A stretch of 38,347 bases of DNA from Streptomyces rubellomurinus (GCF_000961885.1 NZ_JZKH01000082.1:1-38347), one strand, 5' to 3'; shown: positions 17,168 through 27,142, counted from the stretch's first letter. Program-made: numbers and translations. Notes: generated by a model from the sequence alone, not told the origin.

Positions 17168-17193
17168 CGCGCAGACCGGCATGCCGGTCCTCC

Positions 17194-17236
17194 AGTGAAG
17201 CCGGTTCGTCCTCGGGCGGACCGGCTTCACTGTTTT
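17194..17236 (+). terminator. rpmB rho-independent terminator
   Basis: AGTGAAGCCGGT (17194-17205) and ACCGGCTTCACT (17220-17231) form a perfect 12-bp stem followed by GTTTT, the most canonical terminator in the window. A separate 16-nt palindrome sits just before it at 17174-17189. Confidence 0.88.
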
Positions 17237-17316
17237 CCGCGTGCGGCCACGCTCCGCGACGGTGAACTCGCCGTCCGTGCCGGGCGGGTCCGCGGAGCCG
17301 CCCGGCACGGGGGTGG

Positions 17317-18114
<798 letters not shown>

Positions 18115-18138
18115 GGGCCCCAACCTACCCGTGCGGCC

Positions 18139-19164
<1,026 letters not shown>

Positions 19165-19381
19165 GTGTGGCGGGCTCCGCTCGCAGTGGTTCGGCCGCCG
19201 GCGCCGGACGGCGGGCGGGCTCGGATGCCGCAAGCCTACGCATTCCGCACCCGCGAAGCCCGTCCCCGCACGCCCGGAGCGTCACGCGCCGTACCGGTGT
19301 CCACCGCCCATCAGCCGTACTCCGTACGCCGGTCCGGGCCGGCGGCCGCCGCGGCCTCCCGCGCCCGGCCCGGTCCGCGCG

Positions 19382-20347
19382 TCACTCCGCGAAGTGGTCC
19401 CAGCCGCCGACCCGGTCCCAGGGCGCGCCGTCCACCGTCACCCGGCCGCTGCGACGGCCGGTGGGGCGGCCGGTGACCTCGCCCACCACCCGCCAGCGGG
19501 CCGGGAGTTGGGCCCCGCGCGGGAAGGTCGCCACGATCGCGTGGTCCTCCCCGCCGGAGAGCACCCACACCAGCGGGTCGACCCCGACCGCCTGCCCGAT
19601 GTCGGCCATCTGCGCCGGGACGTCGAAGTCGGCGGCCTTCAGGTCGATGTCCACCTCGCTGGCCCGGGCCACGTGGCCGAGGTCCGCGACCAGTCCGTCG
19701 CTCACGTCGATCATCGAGGTCGCGCCCAACTCGGCGGCGGCCGGGCCCGCGTGGTACGGCGGCTCGGGCCGGCGGTGCGCCTCGACGAAGGCCCGCGGGG
19801 AGCGGAACCCGCGCTGCAGCACGGTCAGTCCGGCCGCCGACCAGCCGAGCCAGCCGGTCACCGCGACCACGTCTCCGACCTGCGCGCCGGAGCGCGTCAC
19901 CGCCGCGCGCCCCTGGAGGTCGCCCAGCGCCGTGATGGCCAGCGTGATGGTGTCGCCGCGCACCACGTCGCCGCCGACCACCGTCGCCCCGGCGACCTGG
20001 CACTCGTCGCGCAGCCCGTCCATCAGCTCGGTCGCCCAGGTGGTCGGCAGGTCGGCGGGGGCGACCAGCCCGAGCAGTATCGCGGTCGGCACCGCGCCCA
20101 TCGCGGCCACGTCGGCGAGGTTCTGTGCGGCGGCCTTGCGGCCCACGTCGTAGGCGGTCGACCAGTCCCGGCGGAAGTGCCGGTTCTCGATCAGCACGTC
20201 GGTGGTGGCCACCACCCGGCCGTCCGGAGCCTTCACCACCGCGGCGTCGTCACCCGGGCCGAGGTCGACCGCGTCGGTGAGCGGTACCCGGGCGGTCAGC
20301 TCCCTGATGAGGCCGAACTCGCCCAGCTCGCCCACGGTCCCCTGCAT
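19382..20347 (-). CDS. thiL: Thiamine-monophosphate kinase
   Basis: Makes thiamine diphosphate from thiamine monophosphate and ATP, the last step of the pathway. The 321-residue protein is a PurM/ThiL-fold enzyme. It opens with VGELGEFGLIRELTARVP and DLGPGDDAAVV, a nucleotide-binding loop. The segments TTDVLIENRHFRRDWS, GGDVVRGDTITLAITALG and SMIDVSDGLVADLGHVA (metal-binding Asp residues) follow, and VLSGGEDHAIVATFP ends the fold. ATG 20347. It is divergent from the RAM-domain gene across a 208-bp gap. thiL, the phosphofructokinase gene and thiD run the same way, but the 217 bp after thiL makes one transcript uncertain. Confidence 0.96.
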   Translation of the reverse strand: MQGTVGELGEFGLIRELTARVPLTDAVDLGPGDDAAVVKAPDGRVVATTDVLIENRHFRRDWSTAYDVGRKAAAQNLADVAAMGAVPTAILLGLVAPADLPTTWATELMDGLRDECQVAGATVVGGDVVRGDTITLAITALGDLQGRAAVTRSGAQVGDVVAVTGWLGWSAAGLTVLQRGFRSPRAFVEAHRRPEPPYHAGPAAAELGATSMIDVSDGLVADLGHVARASEVDIDLKAADFDVPAQMADIGQAVGVDPLVWVLSGGEDHAIVATFPRGAQLPARWRVVGEVTGRPTGRRSGRVTVDGAPWDRVGGWDHFAE

Positions 20348-20555
20348 CTGCCGTCCTCTCGCGTTCTCGTCCGAAATCCGACCCCCGTCGCGCTCCCCCG
20401 CGCGCAGCGTACGCCCTTCGGGGGCGCGCGGGTCTCCCTCCCCGGCCCGCTGCGCGGTAGCGTGGTGATCAGACTGCCGGTGAGCCCGATCCCGACCTCT
20501 TGCCCGGCCGGGTGATCACGGCGGCGATCCCCGTAACCGGCCCCCGGAGGTCCCC

Positions 20556-20789
20556 GTGGTACAGGCGTACATCCTGATCCAGACCGAGGTGGGCAAGGCC
20601 ACCGCCGTCGCGCAGACCATCTCCGCGATCAACGGCGTGATCACCGCCGAGGACGTCACCGGCCCGTACGACGTGATCGTCAAGGCCGAGGCGGACACCA
20701 TCGACGACCTCGGCCGGATGGTGGTGGCGAAGGTCCAGAAGGTGGAGGGCATCACCCGCACCCTCACCTGCCCCGTGGTCAATCTGTAG
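20556..20789 (+). CDS. Stand-alone RAM (Lrp/AsnC ligand-binding) domain protein
   Basis: A 77-residue protein made only of the alpha/beta RAM domain found at the C-terminus of Lrp/AsnC regulators (AYILIQTEVGKATAVAQTIS, GVITAEDVTGPYDVIVKAEA). It has no helix-turn-helix. Single-domain RAM proteins can bind amino acids, form ring-like oligomers and modulate full-length Lrp partners. The GTG at 20556 has GGAGG seven bases upstream. TAGCGT at 20458-20463 is a possible -10. The gap to the next gene is 20 bp. The ligand is unknown. Confidence 0.9.
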   Translation: MVQAYILIQTEVGKATAVAQTISAINGVITAEDVTGPYDVIVKAEADTIDDLGRMVVAKVQKVEGITRTLTCPVVNL

Positions 20790-20797
20790 ACCCCGGC

Positions 20798-20803
20798 TAC
20801 CAT
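20798..20803 (+). promoter_or_regulatory. Candidate -10 box for a leaderless transcript
   Basis: TACCAT fits the TANNNT -10 pattern and ends six bases before the GTG at 20810. Transcription would begin at or next to the start codon. The gene has no Shine-Dalgarno sequence, which agrees with leaderless expression. No convincing -35 box is seen. Confidence 0.45.
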
Positions 20804-20809
20804 CGGCGG

Positions 20810-21328
20810 GTGGCCCGAGAACTCCGCATCCCCAAGGCGCTGGCCGGCCTTCCGGCGCCGGTCCGCTGGCTGGCCCCGCCGGTCGCGCTGACCTGCGCGG
20901 TCGTGGCGCTGCTCGGCTCGTGGAGTTCGACCGCCTCGGACGTCGAAGCGCCGCGGCCCACCGGCCGGGCGGCCGAGCACTGCCGCGCGCTCGCGGCCGC
21001 GCTCCCGCAGGAGTTGCTCGGGCGCCCGCGCCAGGACCTCTCGCCCGCCTCGCCGTACGTCGCCGCCTGGGGCGATGCGCCCCGGACGGTGCTGCGCTGC
21101 GGCGTCGAACGGCCGGAGGAGCTGAACGGCGAGCACGCCGCGGACTGGTCCCCGACCGTGGACGACGTCACCTGGTGGTCGCAGAAGCTCGACGACGGCG
21201 GCTACCGCTTCGTGACGACCATGCGGGCCGCCTACGTCGAGGTGACCGTCCCGAAGGGCGCCGCGCAGAACCCCTTCGACCCGGCCGCCGCGCTGACCCC
21301 GGTGGTCAAGGCCAACATCCCGGGCTGA
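20810..21328 (+). CDS. DUF3515-family membrane-anchored protein
   Basis: A 172-residue protein with one N-terminal transmembrane helix (about 20-40, LAPPVALTCAVVALLGSW) and an extracytoplasmic domain that contains two Cys (CRALAAALPQELLGRP and LRCGVERPEEL), the pattern of the actinobacterial DUF3515 family. Function is unknown; family genes lie next to ddl in many actinobacteria, as here, where ddl is convergent. The GTG at 20810 lacks a ribosome-binding site and may be leaderless. The stop-codon region is duplicated (21316-21328 repeated at 21332-21344). Confidence 0.85.
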   Translation: MARELRIPKALAGLPAPVRWLAPPVALTCAVVALLGSWSSTASDVEAPRPTGRAAEHCRALAAALPQELLGRPRQDLSPASPYVAAWGDAPRTVLRCGVERPEELNGEHAADWSPTVDDVTWWSQKLDDGGYRFVTTMRAAYVEVTVPKGAAQNPFDPAAALTPVVKANIPG

Positions 21329-21349
21329 ACGCATCCCGGGCTGACCGCG

Positions 21350-21380
21350 GGAGGGGGCGGGCTCCCGGCCCGCCCCCTCC
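21350..21380. terminator. Hairpin terminator between convergent DUF3515 and ddl genes
   Basis: A perfect 13-bp stem pairs 21350-21362 (GGAGGGGGCGGGC) with 21368-21380 around a 5-nt loop. Being in a 58-bp convergent gap, it can serve both strands. Confidence 0.75.
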
Positions 21381-21386
21381 GTACGG

Positions 21387-22532
21387 CTAGCGCAGCCCGG
21401 TGGAGCGCCGCAGCGCGGTCTGCAGCAGCCGGTCGATCAGCTCCGGGTACGAGACCCCGCTGGCCTCCCACATCTTCGGGTAGGCCGAGATCGGGGTGAA
21501 GCCGGGCATGGTGTTGATCTCGTTGATCATCCAGGTGCCGTCCTCCAGCAGGAAGAAGTCCACCCGGGCCAGCCCCTCGCAGCCGAAGGCCTCGAACGCG
21601 GCCACCGCCTGGCGCTGGATCTCCGCGGTCTCCTCGGCGGTCAGCGCCGCCGGGATCCGCACCTCGGAGGAGTCGATGTACTTGGCCTCGAAGTCGTAGA
21701 AGTCGAAGCCCTCGCCGACCAGCACCTCGGCCGGCACGCTGGCCCGCGGGCCGTCCTCGAACTCCAGCACGCCGCACTCGATCTCGCGGCCGGACACGCC
21801 CGCCTCGATGATCAGCTTGGGGTCGTGCCGGCGGGCCTCCTCGATCGCGGCGTCCAGCTCGGCCAGGTCCTTGACCTTGGTGATGCCGATGCTGGAGCCG
21901 GCCCGGCAGGGCTTCACGAACAGCGGCAGGCCCAGCGCGGCGGCCCGCTCGCGCACGTCGGCGCGGCCCTGCTCGGTCTCCCAGTCGCGCGGCCGGACGA
22001 TCGTGTAGTGGCCGACGCCCAGACCGTGCGAGGCGAGGATCCGCTTGGCGAACTCCTTGTCCATGCCGGCCGCGCTGGCCAGCACGCCGTTGCCGACGTA
22101 CGGCACGCCGGAGAGCTCCAGCAGGCCCTGGAGGGTGCCGTCCTCGCCCCAGGGGCCGTGCAGCAGCGGGAACACCACGTCGACGTCGCCGAGGGCCTTG
22201 GGGGCGCTTCCCGGCTCGCTGAGGACCACCTCGCGGCTGCCCGGCGAGACCGGCAGCGCGACCTGCCCGTCCACGGCCTCGGCGACGTTCGCGACGTCCG
22301 GCAGCTTGCCGTCGGTGATGGCCATGCGGGCCGGCTCGTCGCTGACCAGCGCCCAGCGGCCCTCGTGCGTGATGCCGATCGGCAGCACGTCGTACCTGTC
22401 GCGGTCGATCGACGTGAGCACGCTGCCCGCGGTGGAGACCGAGATGGCGTGCTCGGAGCTGCGGCCGCCGAAGACCAGCGCGACGCGCGGCTTGCGGGCG
22501 GACGGGTTCGGGGAGGACTGTTCGATGCTCAT
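21387..22532 (-). CDS. ddlA: D-alanine-D-alanine ligase
   Basis: Makes the D-Ala-D-Ala dipeptide for peptidoglycan. The 381-residue ATP-grasp protein has RVALVFGGRSSEHAISVSTA at the N-terminus and FPLLHGPWGEDGTLQG. Further motifs are VKPCRAGSSIGITKV, FYDFEAKYID and INEINTMPGFTPISAYPKMW. The omega-loop EAKY motif near residue 280 carries the Tyr typical of true D-Ala-D-Ala ligases, so a VanA-like lactate ligase is unlikely. ATG 22532 has no good ribosome-binding site; a TAGTCT at 22543-22548 suggests a very short leader. It follows gpsA by 89 bp that contain a large inverted repeat. Confidence 0.96.
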   Translation of the reverse strand: MSIEQSSPNPSARKPRVALVFGGRSSEHAISVSTAGSVLTSIDRDRYDVLPIGITHEGRWALVSDEPARMAITDGKLPDVANVAEAVDGQVALPVSPGSREVVLSEPGSAPKALGDVDVVFPLLHGPWGEDGTLQGLLELSGVPYVGNGVLASAAGMDKEFAKRILASHGLGVGHYTIVRPRDWETEQGRADVRERAAALGLPLFVKPCRAGSSIGITKVKDLAELDAAIEEARRHDPKLIIEAGVSGREIECGVLEFEDGPRASVPAEVLVGEGFDFYDFEAKYIDSSEVRIPAALTAEETAEIQRQAVAAFEAFGCEGLARVDFFLLEDGTWMINEINTMPGFTPISAYPKMWEASGVSYPELIDRLLQTALRRSTGLR

Positions 22533-22542
22533 ATCGGGTTTG

Positions 22543-22593
22543 AGACTACCGTGCGACGTGTTTCCGGGAAGTCAACGGCTTTCCGGAGACACG
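22543..22593 (-). promoter_or_regulatory. ddl -10 box and upstream inverted repeat
   Basis: TAGTCT (minus strand, 22543-22548) is a -10 candidate ten bases before the ddl ATG. Just upstream, two 15-nt arms (22557-22571 and 22579-22593) form an inverted repeat with 13 of 15 matches and a 7-nt centre, covering where the -35 would be. It may be an operator or an RNA hairpin after gpsA. Confidence 0.4.
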
Positions 22594-22621
22594 CCGCACG
22601 CGGTGTCCGCGTCCCGGGAGC

Positions 22622-23623
22622 TCAGCGCCGCTCCGGCTTCGCCGAGCGCGACATCAGCGCCCGCAGCGCCTCCTGGGTCGGCCGCCCGTTGTGCACCACG
22701 TCCACCACGGCCTCGACGATCGGCATGTCGACCCCGCTGCGCCGGGCCAGGTCGAGCACCGACTCGCAGGACTTGACGCCCTCCGCGGTCTGCCGGGTCG
22801 CCGCGATGGTCTCGGCCAGCGACATGCCCCGGCCGAGGTTCATGCCGAAGGTGTTGTTGCGCGACAGCGGCGAGGAGCAGGTGGCGACCAGGTCGCCCAT
22901 CCCGGCGAGCCCCGCGAAGGTGTGCGGGTCGGCGCCCAGCACCTCGCCGAGCCGGGTGGTCTCGGCCAGCCCGCGGGTGATCAGCGTCGCCTTGGTGTTG
23001 TCGCCCAGCCCCATGCCGGCCGCCATGCCGACCGCCAGGCCGATCACGTTCTTGACCGCGCCGCCGAGCTCGCAGCCGATCACGTCGGTGTTGGTGTACG
23101 GACGGAAGTACGGCGTGTGGCAGGCCGCCTGGAGCCGCTTGGCGACCGCCTCGTCGGCGCAGGCGACCACGCTGGCGGCGGGCTGCTTGTTGGCGATCTC
23201 CTTGGCCAGGTTCGGCCCGCTGACCACCGCGACCCGCTCCGGGCCGACCTTGGTGACCTCCTCGATCACCTCGCTCATCCGCTTGGCGGTGCCGAGTTCG
23301 ATGCCCTTCATCAGGCTCACCAGCACGGTCTGCGGCTCGATCAGCGGCGCCCAGGCGGCCAGGTTGTCGCGCAGCGTCTGCGAGGGCACCACGAGCACCG
23401 CGAAGTCGGCGCCGGCCAGCGCCTCGGCGGGGTCGGTGGTGGCCCGCACCGAGTCGGGCAGCCGGACACCCGGAAGGTAGTCCGGGTTCTCGTGCGTGGT
23501 GTTGACGGCGTCGGCGAGCTCCTGCCGGCGGGCCCACAGCACGACCTCGCTGCCGGCGTCGGCGAGCACCATCGCGAAGGCGGTGCCCCAGGAGCCGGTC
23601 CCCATCACGGCGCAGCGGCTCAC
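22622..23623 (-). CDS. gpsA: Glycerol-3-phosphate dehydrogenase [NAD(P)+]
   Basis: Reduces dihydroxyacetone phosphate to sn-glycerol 3-phosphate for phospholipid synthesis. The 333-residue protein has the dinucleotide loop GTGSWGTA at 8-15. [20 protein letters not shown] and [20 protein letters not shown] follow, the last with the catalytic Lys. [17 protein letters not shown] and [18 protein letters not shown] complete the family pattern. GTG 23623 overlaps the plsC stop by 4 nt (GTGA), so the two are translationally coupled. This operon supplies both the backbone and an acyltransferase for phosphatidic acid. Confidence 0.97.
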   Translation of the reverse strand: MSRCAVMGTGSWGTAFAMVLADAGSEVVLWARRQELADAVNTTHENPDYLPGVRLPDSVRATTDPAEALAGADFAVLVVPSQTLRDNLAAWAPLIEPQTVLVSLMKGIELGTAKRMSEVIEEVTKVGPERVAVVSGPNLAKEIANKQPAASVVACADEAVAKRLQAACHTPYFRPYTNTDVIGCELGGAVKNVIGLAVGMAAGMGLGDNTKATLITRGLAETTRLGEVLGADPHTFAGLAGMGDLVATCSSPLSRNNTFGMNLGRGMSLAETIAATRQTAEGVKSCESVLDLARRSGVDMPIVEAVVDVVHNGRPTQEALRALMSRSAKPERR

Positions 23624-24453
23624 CGGCCGGTCCCCTCACCCGAGTCGGCGGGCTTCTCGCCCTTGGCGCGGCGCCGTTCGGCGAGCGCCGCGGCGGCCCG
23701 CTGCCGGGCGGCCTTGCGCATGTCGTAGCGCTCGGCGGGCGGTTGCTCGCCGCGGATGTCGGCGAGCACCTCGGTGATCGCGGCCATGATGTCCTCGGTC
23801 GCGTCGGCCAGCACCTGGGCGGTGAGTTCCTGACCGCGGTACTTGCTCAGGTCGACCGCGGGCCCGGCCGCGACGACGACCCGGTGGCGCGGGAAGAGGT
23901 TGAACTTGCCCTTCCCGTAACCGGCTCGGCCGTACGGGGGGATGATCTCGTGCGCTCCCCAGTGCGCGACCGGGATGACCGGCGCGCCGGTCATCAGCGC
24001 GACCCGGGCGACGCCGCTCTTGCCGGTCATCGGCCACAGGTCCGGGTCCCGGGTGAGCGTGCCCTCGGGGTAGAACTGCACGCACTGCCCGCCGTTGACG
24101 GCGTCGATCGCGGCCCGGAAGGCCTGCGCGGCGTCGGTGGACTCGCGGAACACCGGAATCTGACCGGTCTTGCGCAGCATGAATCCGATGAACGGAATCG
24201 AGAACAGCGAGGACTTGCCGAGAATGCGCGGCGGGCGTCCACTGTTGTACTGCCAGTGCGCGTAGATCACCGGGTCGATGATCGAATTGTGGTTCACCGC
24301 GGCGATGAAGCCGCCTTCCTTGGGAAGGTGCTCCCAGCCCCGCCAGTCGGGCTTCACCAGGGCGGTCGTCACCGGTTTCACCAGCACGGCCGCGAAGCGG
24401 TACCAGATGCCGTAGTCGGCGTTGCCGAACTTGGCGTACGAGCGGCGGGCCAC
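23620..24453 (-). CDS. plsC: 1-acyl-sn-glycerol-3-phosphate acyltransferase (PlsC-like)
   Basis: Adds the second acyl chain to lysophosphatidic acid at the membrane. The 277-residue protein has the catalytic NHNSIID (NHX4D box) and the substrate motif [31 protein letters not shown] lies between them and [15 protein letters not shown] follows. The C-terminus is rich in Arg, Lys and Ala ([21 protein letters not shown]), probably a basic surface helix. The GTG at 24453 has AGGAG about seven bases upstream. Head-to-tail overlap with gpsA supports the phospholipid role. Other lysolipid acceptors are possible in this family. Confidence 0.92.
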   Translation of the reverse strand: MARRSYAKFGNADYGIWYRFAAVLVKPVTTALVKPDWRGWEHLPKEGGFIAAVNHNSIIDPVIYAHWQYNSGRPPRILGKSSLFSIPFIGFMLRKTGQIPVFRESTDAAQAFRAAIDAVNGGQCVQFYPEGTLTRDPDLWPMTGKSGVARVALMTGAPVIPVAHWGAHEIIPPYGRAGYGKGKFNLFPRHRVVVAAGPAVDLSKYRGQELTAQVLADATEDIMAAITEVLADIRGEQPPAERYDMRKAARQRAAAALAERRRAKGEKPADSGEGTGR

Positions 24454-24674
24454 CCCAGGCTCCTTCTCATCACATGCGGCACGTGGGGTGCCGCGGTCGT
24501 AGCCTCCCGGTCCCCGCACCGGCGCGACCGGTGCCCGGGTCCCGGGCGCGGAACAGTCTCGCCCGCCCGCTCACCGACTGTCGAGCGGCCGCGCCAACCC
24601 GCGCGGCGGTCGTGATCAAACGCACGTCCGCACAGCTCGGACGGCCTGGCGGGGGTTCCGCGACCGGCGTCACA

Positions 24675-25367
24675 ATGACGCCGATGACCCAGGACACCGT
24701 ACGCCCCAGCGGGCCCGTCGCGCCCGCCGCACCCGCCGCCGACTGGTCGGTGGTACTGCCGCTCAAACCGCTCGCGACGGCGAAGAGCAGACTGGCCCCG
24801 TACGCCGGCCCGCACCGCGCCGGCCTGGCGCTCTCCTTCGCCCTGGACACCGTCCGGGCCGCGCTGGCCACGCCGGGCGTGGCCCGTGTCCTCGTGGTCA
24901 CCCGCGACGCGACGGCCGGCGAGCGACTGGCCGGGCTGGGCGCCCTGGTGGTCTCCGACGAGCCCGGCGGCGGCCTCAACACGGCGCTGGCGCACGGCGC
25001 CTCGGCCGCCCGGCGGCTGGCCCCGCACGCCCCGCTGGCCGTCCTGTCGGCGGACCTGCCGGCCCTGCGCCCGGCCGAACTCGCCCGGGTGCTGGGCGCG
25101 GTGCCGGCGGACGGCCGGGCCTTCCTGCCCGACTCCCCCGGCCTCGGCACGACCCTGCTCGCCTGCGCGCCCGGGCAGCCGCTCTCCCCCGCCTTCGGGG
25201 AGGGCTCCCGGGCCCGGCACGCGGCCGGCGGGGCACTCGAACTGCGCCTGGCGGACGTCGAGTCGGTGCGCCGGGACGTCGACACCGGGACGGACCTCGG
25301 CGAGGCGGCGGCCCTCGGCCTCGGCCCGCACACCAGCGCGTTGTTCGCACGCCTGGCGCAGGTCTGA
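24675..25367 (+). CDS. cofC: 2-phospho-L-lactate (or phosphoenolpyruvate) guanylyltransferase
   Basis: A coenzyme F420 synthesis enzyme (CofC/FbiD family) that activates 2-phospholactate or phosphoenolpyruvate with GTP. The protein of about 230 residues has the nucleotidyltransferase N-terminal motif LPLKPLATAKSRL at 28-40. LSFALDTVRAALATPGVARVLVVT, VLSADLPALRPAEL with its metal-binding Asp, FLPDSPGLGTTLL and DVDTGTDLGEAAALG follow. Neither ATG 24675 nor ATG 24684 has a ribosome-binding site. CACAAT at 24671-24676 lies seven bases before 24684, so a leaderless start there is possible. It is divergent from plsC. Other F420 genes are not in the window. Confidence 0.88.
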   Translation: MTPMTQDTVRPSGPVAPAAPAADWSVVLPLKPLATAKSRLAPYAGPHRAGLALSFALDTVRAALATPGVARVLVVTRDATAGERLAGLGALVVSDEPGGGLNTALAHGASAARRLAPHAPLAVLSADLPALRPAELARVLGAVPADGRAFLPDSPGLGTTLLACAPGQPLSPAFGEGSRARHAAGGALELRLADVESVRRDVDTGTDLGEAAALGLGPHTSALFARLAQV

Positions 25368-25405
25368 CGGCGCGCCCGACCGGCGGGACGCGGCACCCCG
25401 ATCGC

Positions 25406-25411
25406 TATGCT
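25406..25411 (+). promoter_or_regulatory. Candidate -10 box for a leaderless transcript
   Basis: TATGCT is a strong -10 match and ends six bases before the ATG at 25418, so the transcript would start at or next to the start codon. No Shine-Dalgarno sequence is present and no good -35 is seen. Confidence 0.5.
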
Positions 25412-25417
25412 GCTCGC

Positions 25418-25639
25418 ATGCAGGCCACCGCGTTCACCTTCGACCCCGCCACCCGGGCCGGCTCCGTGCTGCTCGACGACGGGACCCCGGTGCCGTTCGA
25501 CGCGGCCGCCTTCGACGCCGGCGGCCTGCGGCTGCTGCGCCCCGGCCAGCGGGTGCGCATCCGCACCGAGGGCACCGGCGAGGCCCGCCGGGTGGTCTTC
25601 GTGACGCTGCAGACCTTCCCCGACCCCACCGAGCGGTAG
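25418..25639 (+). CDS. Small conserved beta-rich protein (73 aa)
   Basis: Not identified beyond a likely small beta-barrel. The sequence alternates strands: TAFTFDPATRAGSVLLDDGT, PVPFDAAAFDAGGLRLLRPG and QRVRIRTEGTGEARRVVFVTLQ. The pattern of a short strand, DDG turn, PF, LRPGQRVR and closing strand recalls cold-shock/OB-fold proteins, but the aromatic RNA-binding motifs of true CspA proteins are missing. ATG 25418 has no ribosome-binding site and is probably leaderless. It lies 50 bp after cofC. I recall close relatives in other Streptomyces without known function. Confidence 0.72.
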   Translation: MQATAFTFDPATRAGSVLLDDGTPVPFDAAAFDAGGLRLLRPGQRVRIRTEGTGEARRVVFVTLQTFPDPTER

Positions 25640-25706
25640 CCACCCTCCACGGGAGCCCCCGGCCGCCGCGCGCCGTCGAATCCTGACCGAGCGCCCGGAA
25701 ACCGAA

Positions 25707-25760
25707 AGAGCCGCGGCGCCCGGTCTCCGCTGTTCGCGGAAAGGGGGTTGCCGCGGCTCT
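25707..25760 (-). terminator. hupS terminator with nested hairpin
   Basis: AGAGCCGCGG (25707-25716) pairs with CCGCGGCTCT (25751-25760), and an inner 5-bp hairpin (25726-25740) lies in the loop. On the minus strand it is followed by TTTCGGTTTCC, a modest T-rich tail. It lies about 40 bp past the hupS stop. Confidence 0.6.
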
Positions 25761-25800
25761 CCAGCCGAAGGCCGTCCGGGGGACGAGCCCGCGCGGGACC

Positions 25801-26511
25801 TTACTTGGCCGAGGTCTTGCGCGCGGTGGTCTTGCGGGTGGCGGTCTTCTTCGCCGGCGCCGTCTTCTTGGCCGTGGCGGTCGCCTTCTTGGCGGCGGTG
25901 GCCGTGGTCTTCTTGGCGGCAGCCGTGGTCGTCGCCTTCTTGGCGGCGGCCGTCTTCTTGGTCGCGGCGGCCGTGGTGGTCTTCTTCGCGGCGGCGGCGG
26001 TGGTCTTCTTGGTGGCGGTCGCCTTCTTGGTGGCGGTGGCCGTGGTCTTCTTGGCGGCAGCCGTGGTCGTCGCCTTCTTGGCGGCGGTCTTCTTGGTCGC
26101 GGCCGGGGCGGCGGCAGCGGCGGCACGCTTGGTGGCGGCGCGCTTGGCGGCCGGGGTGGCGGCGACGCCGCTCTTGCCCGGGGTGAGCGAGCCCTTGGGG
26201 GCCTTCTTCACCGAGGGGCCTTCCTTCGGCAGCTTCTTGCTGCCGCTGACCAGGTCCTTGAAGCCCTGGCCCGGGCGGAAGCGCGGGACGGCGGTCTTCT
26301 TGACCTTGACCCGCTCGCCGGTCTGCGGGTTGCGGGCGAAGCGCGCGGAGCGCTCCACCTTCTCGAAGGTGCCGAACCCGGTGACCGAAACCCGGTCACC
26401 GGCCACAACGGCACGGACCATGGTGTCGAGCACTGCGTCGACGGCCTCTGCGGCAGCCTTGCGACCGCCCAGCTGCTCGGCCACCGCTTCGACAAGCTGA
26501 GCCTTGTTCAC
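25801..26511 (-). CDS. hupS: HU-family nucleoid protein with histone-H1-like tail (HupS)
   Basis: A DNA-binding nucleoid protein important for spore chromosome compaction in S. coelicolor. The 236-residue protein has a standard HU domain at 1-95 (MNKAQLVEAVAEQLGGRKAA, VTGFGTFE, and the DNA-gripping arm ARNPQTGERVKVK around 59-71). From about residue 96 a long low-complexity tail follows, made of repeating Lys-Lys, Ala and Thr (such as KKATTTAAAKKTTATA), like eukaryotic histone H1. The start is GTG 26511 with a GGAAG-type site. A good promoter lies at 26562-26590. This two-domain form distinguishes it from the short HupA paralogue expected elsewhere. Confidence 0.96.
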   Translation of the reverse strand: MNKAQLVEAVAEQLGGRKAAAEAVDAVLDTMVRAVVAGDRVSVTGFGTFEKVERSARFARNPQTGERVKVKKTAVPRFRPGQGFKDLVSGSKKLPKEGPSVKKAPKGSLTPGKSGVAATPAAKRAATKRAAAAAAPAATKKTAAKKATTTAAAKKTTATATKKATATKKTTAAAAKKTTTAAATKKTAAAKKATTTAAAKKTTATAAKKATATAKKTAPAKKTATRKTTARKTSAK

Positions 26512-26561
26512 GTCTTCCCCTTCGGAAACGGGCGCCGGATGATTCCATCCGTTCTTTTCGC

Positions 26562-26590
26562 ACGTTAGGTATGTATCTGCGGACTTTCAA
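26562..26590 (-). promoter_or_regulatory. Candidate hupS promoter
   Basis: On the minus strand TTGAAA (26585-26590) and TAACGT (26562-26567) are separated by exactly 17 bases, a good vegetative-type promoter. It lies 50 bp before the hupS GTG. A small hairpin, CGGATG-ATTC-CATCCG, occurs in the leader. Confidence 0.62.
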
Positions 26591-26644
26591 TTACCAAACG
26601 CGCGAATCACCCTAGTGTCGCAATGGATTTGCGCGTCGGCGACC

Positions 26645-26992
26645 TCAGCGGAGCGGCGGGAGCCCCTCGTCGAGGTCATGTACAAAGCGACTCAACCGCC
26701 GTGCCGCCTCCGGAAGATCGCGCTTGGCGGTCTCGGTGACGATGAGCAGTTGACGGGTGAGAGCGGTCTTTGCATCGGCAGACACGTTCAGCGCATGCAC
26801 GCGGGCGTGAGCTTGCTTCAACCGCTCGGCCACGAGCGCGTAGAGCGCTGCGACTTCCTGGTCGTCCGATCCCTCAGCTGGCGCGGAGGTGACGTCCGGC
26901 CGATCGTCAATTCGGCGTTCGGATCGCCGGCCCATGGAGTCCTCGGACGCGGGTTCGCCGCCCGCGTACGGTGGTTCATGGTGCCGGTGCAT
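26645..26992 (-). CDS. Conserved hypothetical protein between hupS and leuD (115 aa)
   Basis: Function unknown. The N-terminal 40 residues are charged and look disordered. The C-terminal 70 form a helical domain: EVAALYALVAERLKQAHARV, then SADAKTALTRQLLIVTETAK, then LPEAARRLSRFVHDLDEGLP. From memory this last part is strongly conserved in Streptomyces at this position. The start is uncertain. ATG 26992 has no ribosome-binding site but has CACAAT ending six bases upstream, a possible leaderless promoter; ATG 26935 has GAGGA at suitable spacing. Either leaves the helical domain intact. It is collinear with hupS and leuCD, but hupS has its own promoter. Confidence 0.75.
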   Translation of the reverse strand: MHRHHEPPYAGGEPASEDSMGRRSERRIDDRPDVTSAPAEGSDDQEVAALYALVAERLKQAHARVHALNVSADAKTALTRQLLIVTETAKRDLPEAARRLSRFVHDLDEGLPPLR

Positions 26993-27100
26993 GTACTGAT
27001 TGTGCCATCTACCCGTAGTTGTACTTGCGCGGGCCCCTGTTCGGCAAAGCCGAATGGGCAATCCGGGGAAGGGCCCGGCGGTAACTCGCGGTCCGCAACG

Positions 27101-27142
27101 CCGGATGGCCCGGCCCCCCCGAGGGGGGCGCGGGCCATCCGG
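27101..27142 (-). terminator. leuD terminator
   Basis: A perfect 12-bp stem (CCGGATGGCCCG, 27101-27112, with CGGGCCATCCGG, 27131-27142) extends into a C-rich/G-rich inner stem. It lies about 30 bp past the leuD stop codon. Confidence 0.7.

Noticed and set aside
21387..22532. Vancomycin-resistance-type D-Ala-D-Lac ligase
   Set aside because: The omega loop has the EAKY Tyr of normal D-Ala-D-Ala ligases, and vanH/vanX genes are absent.
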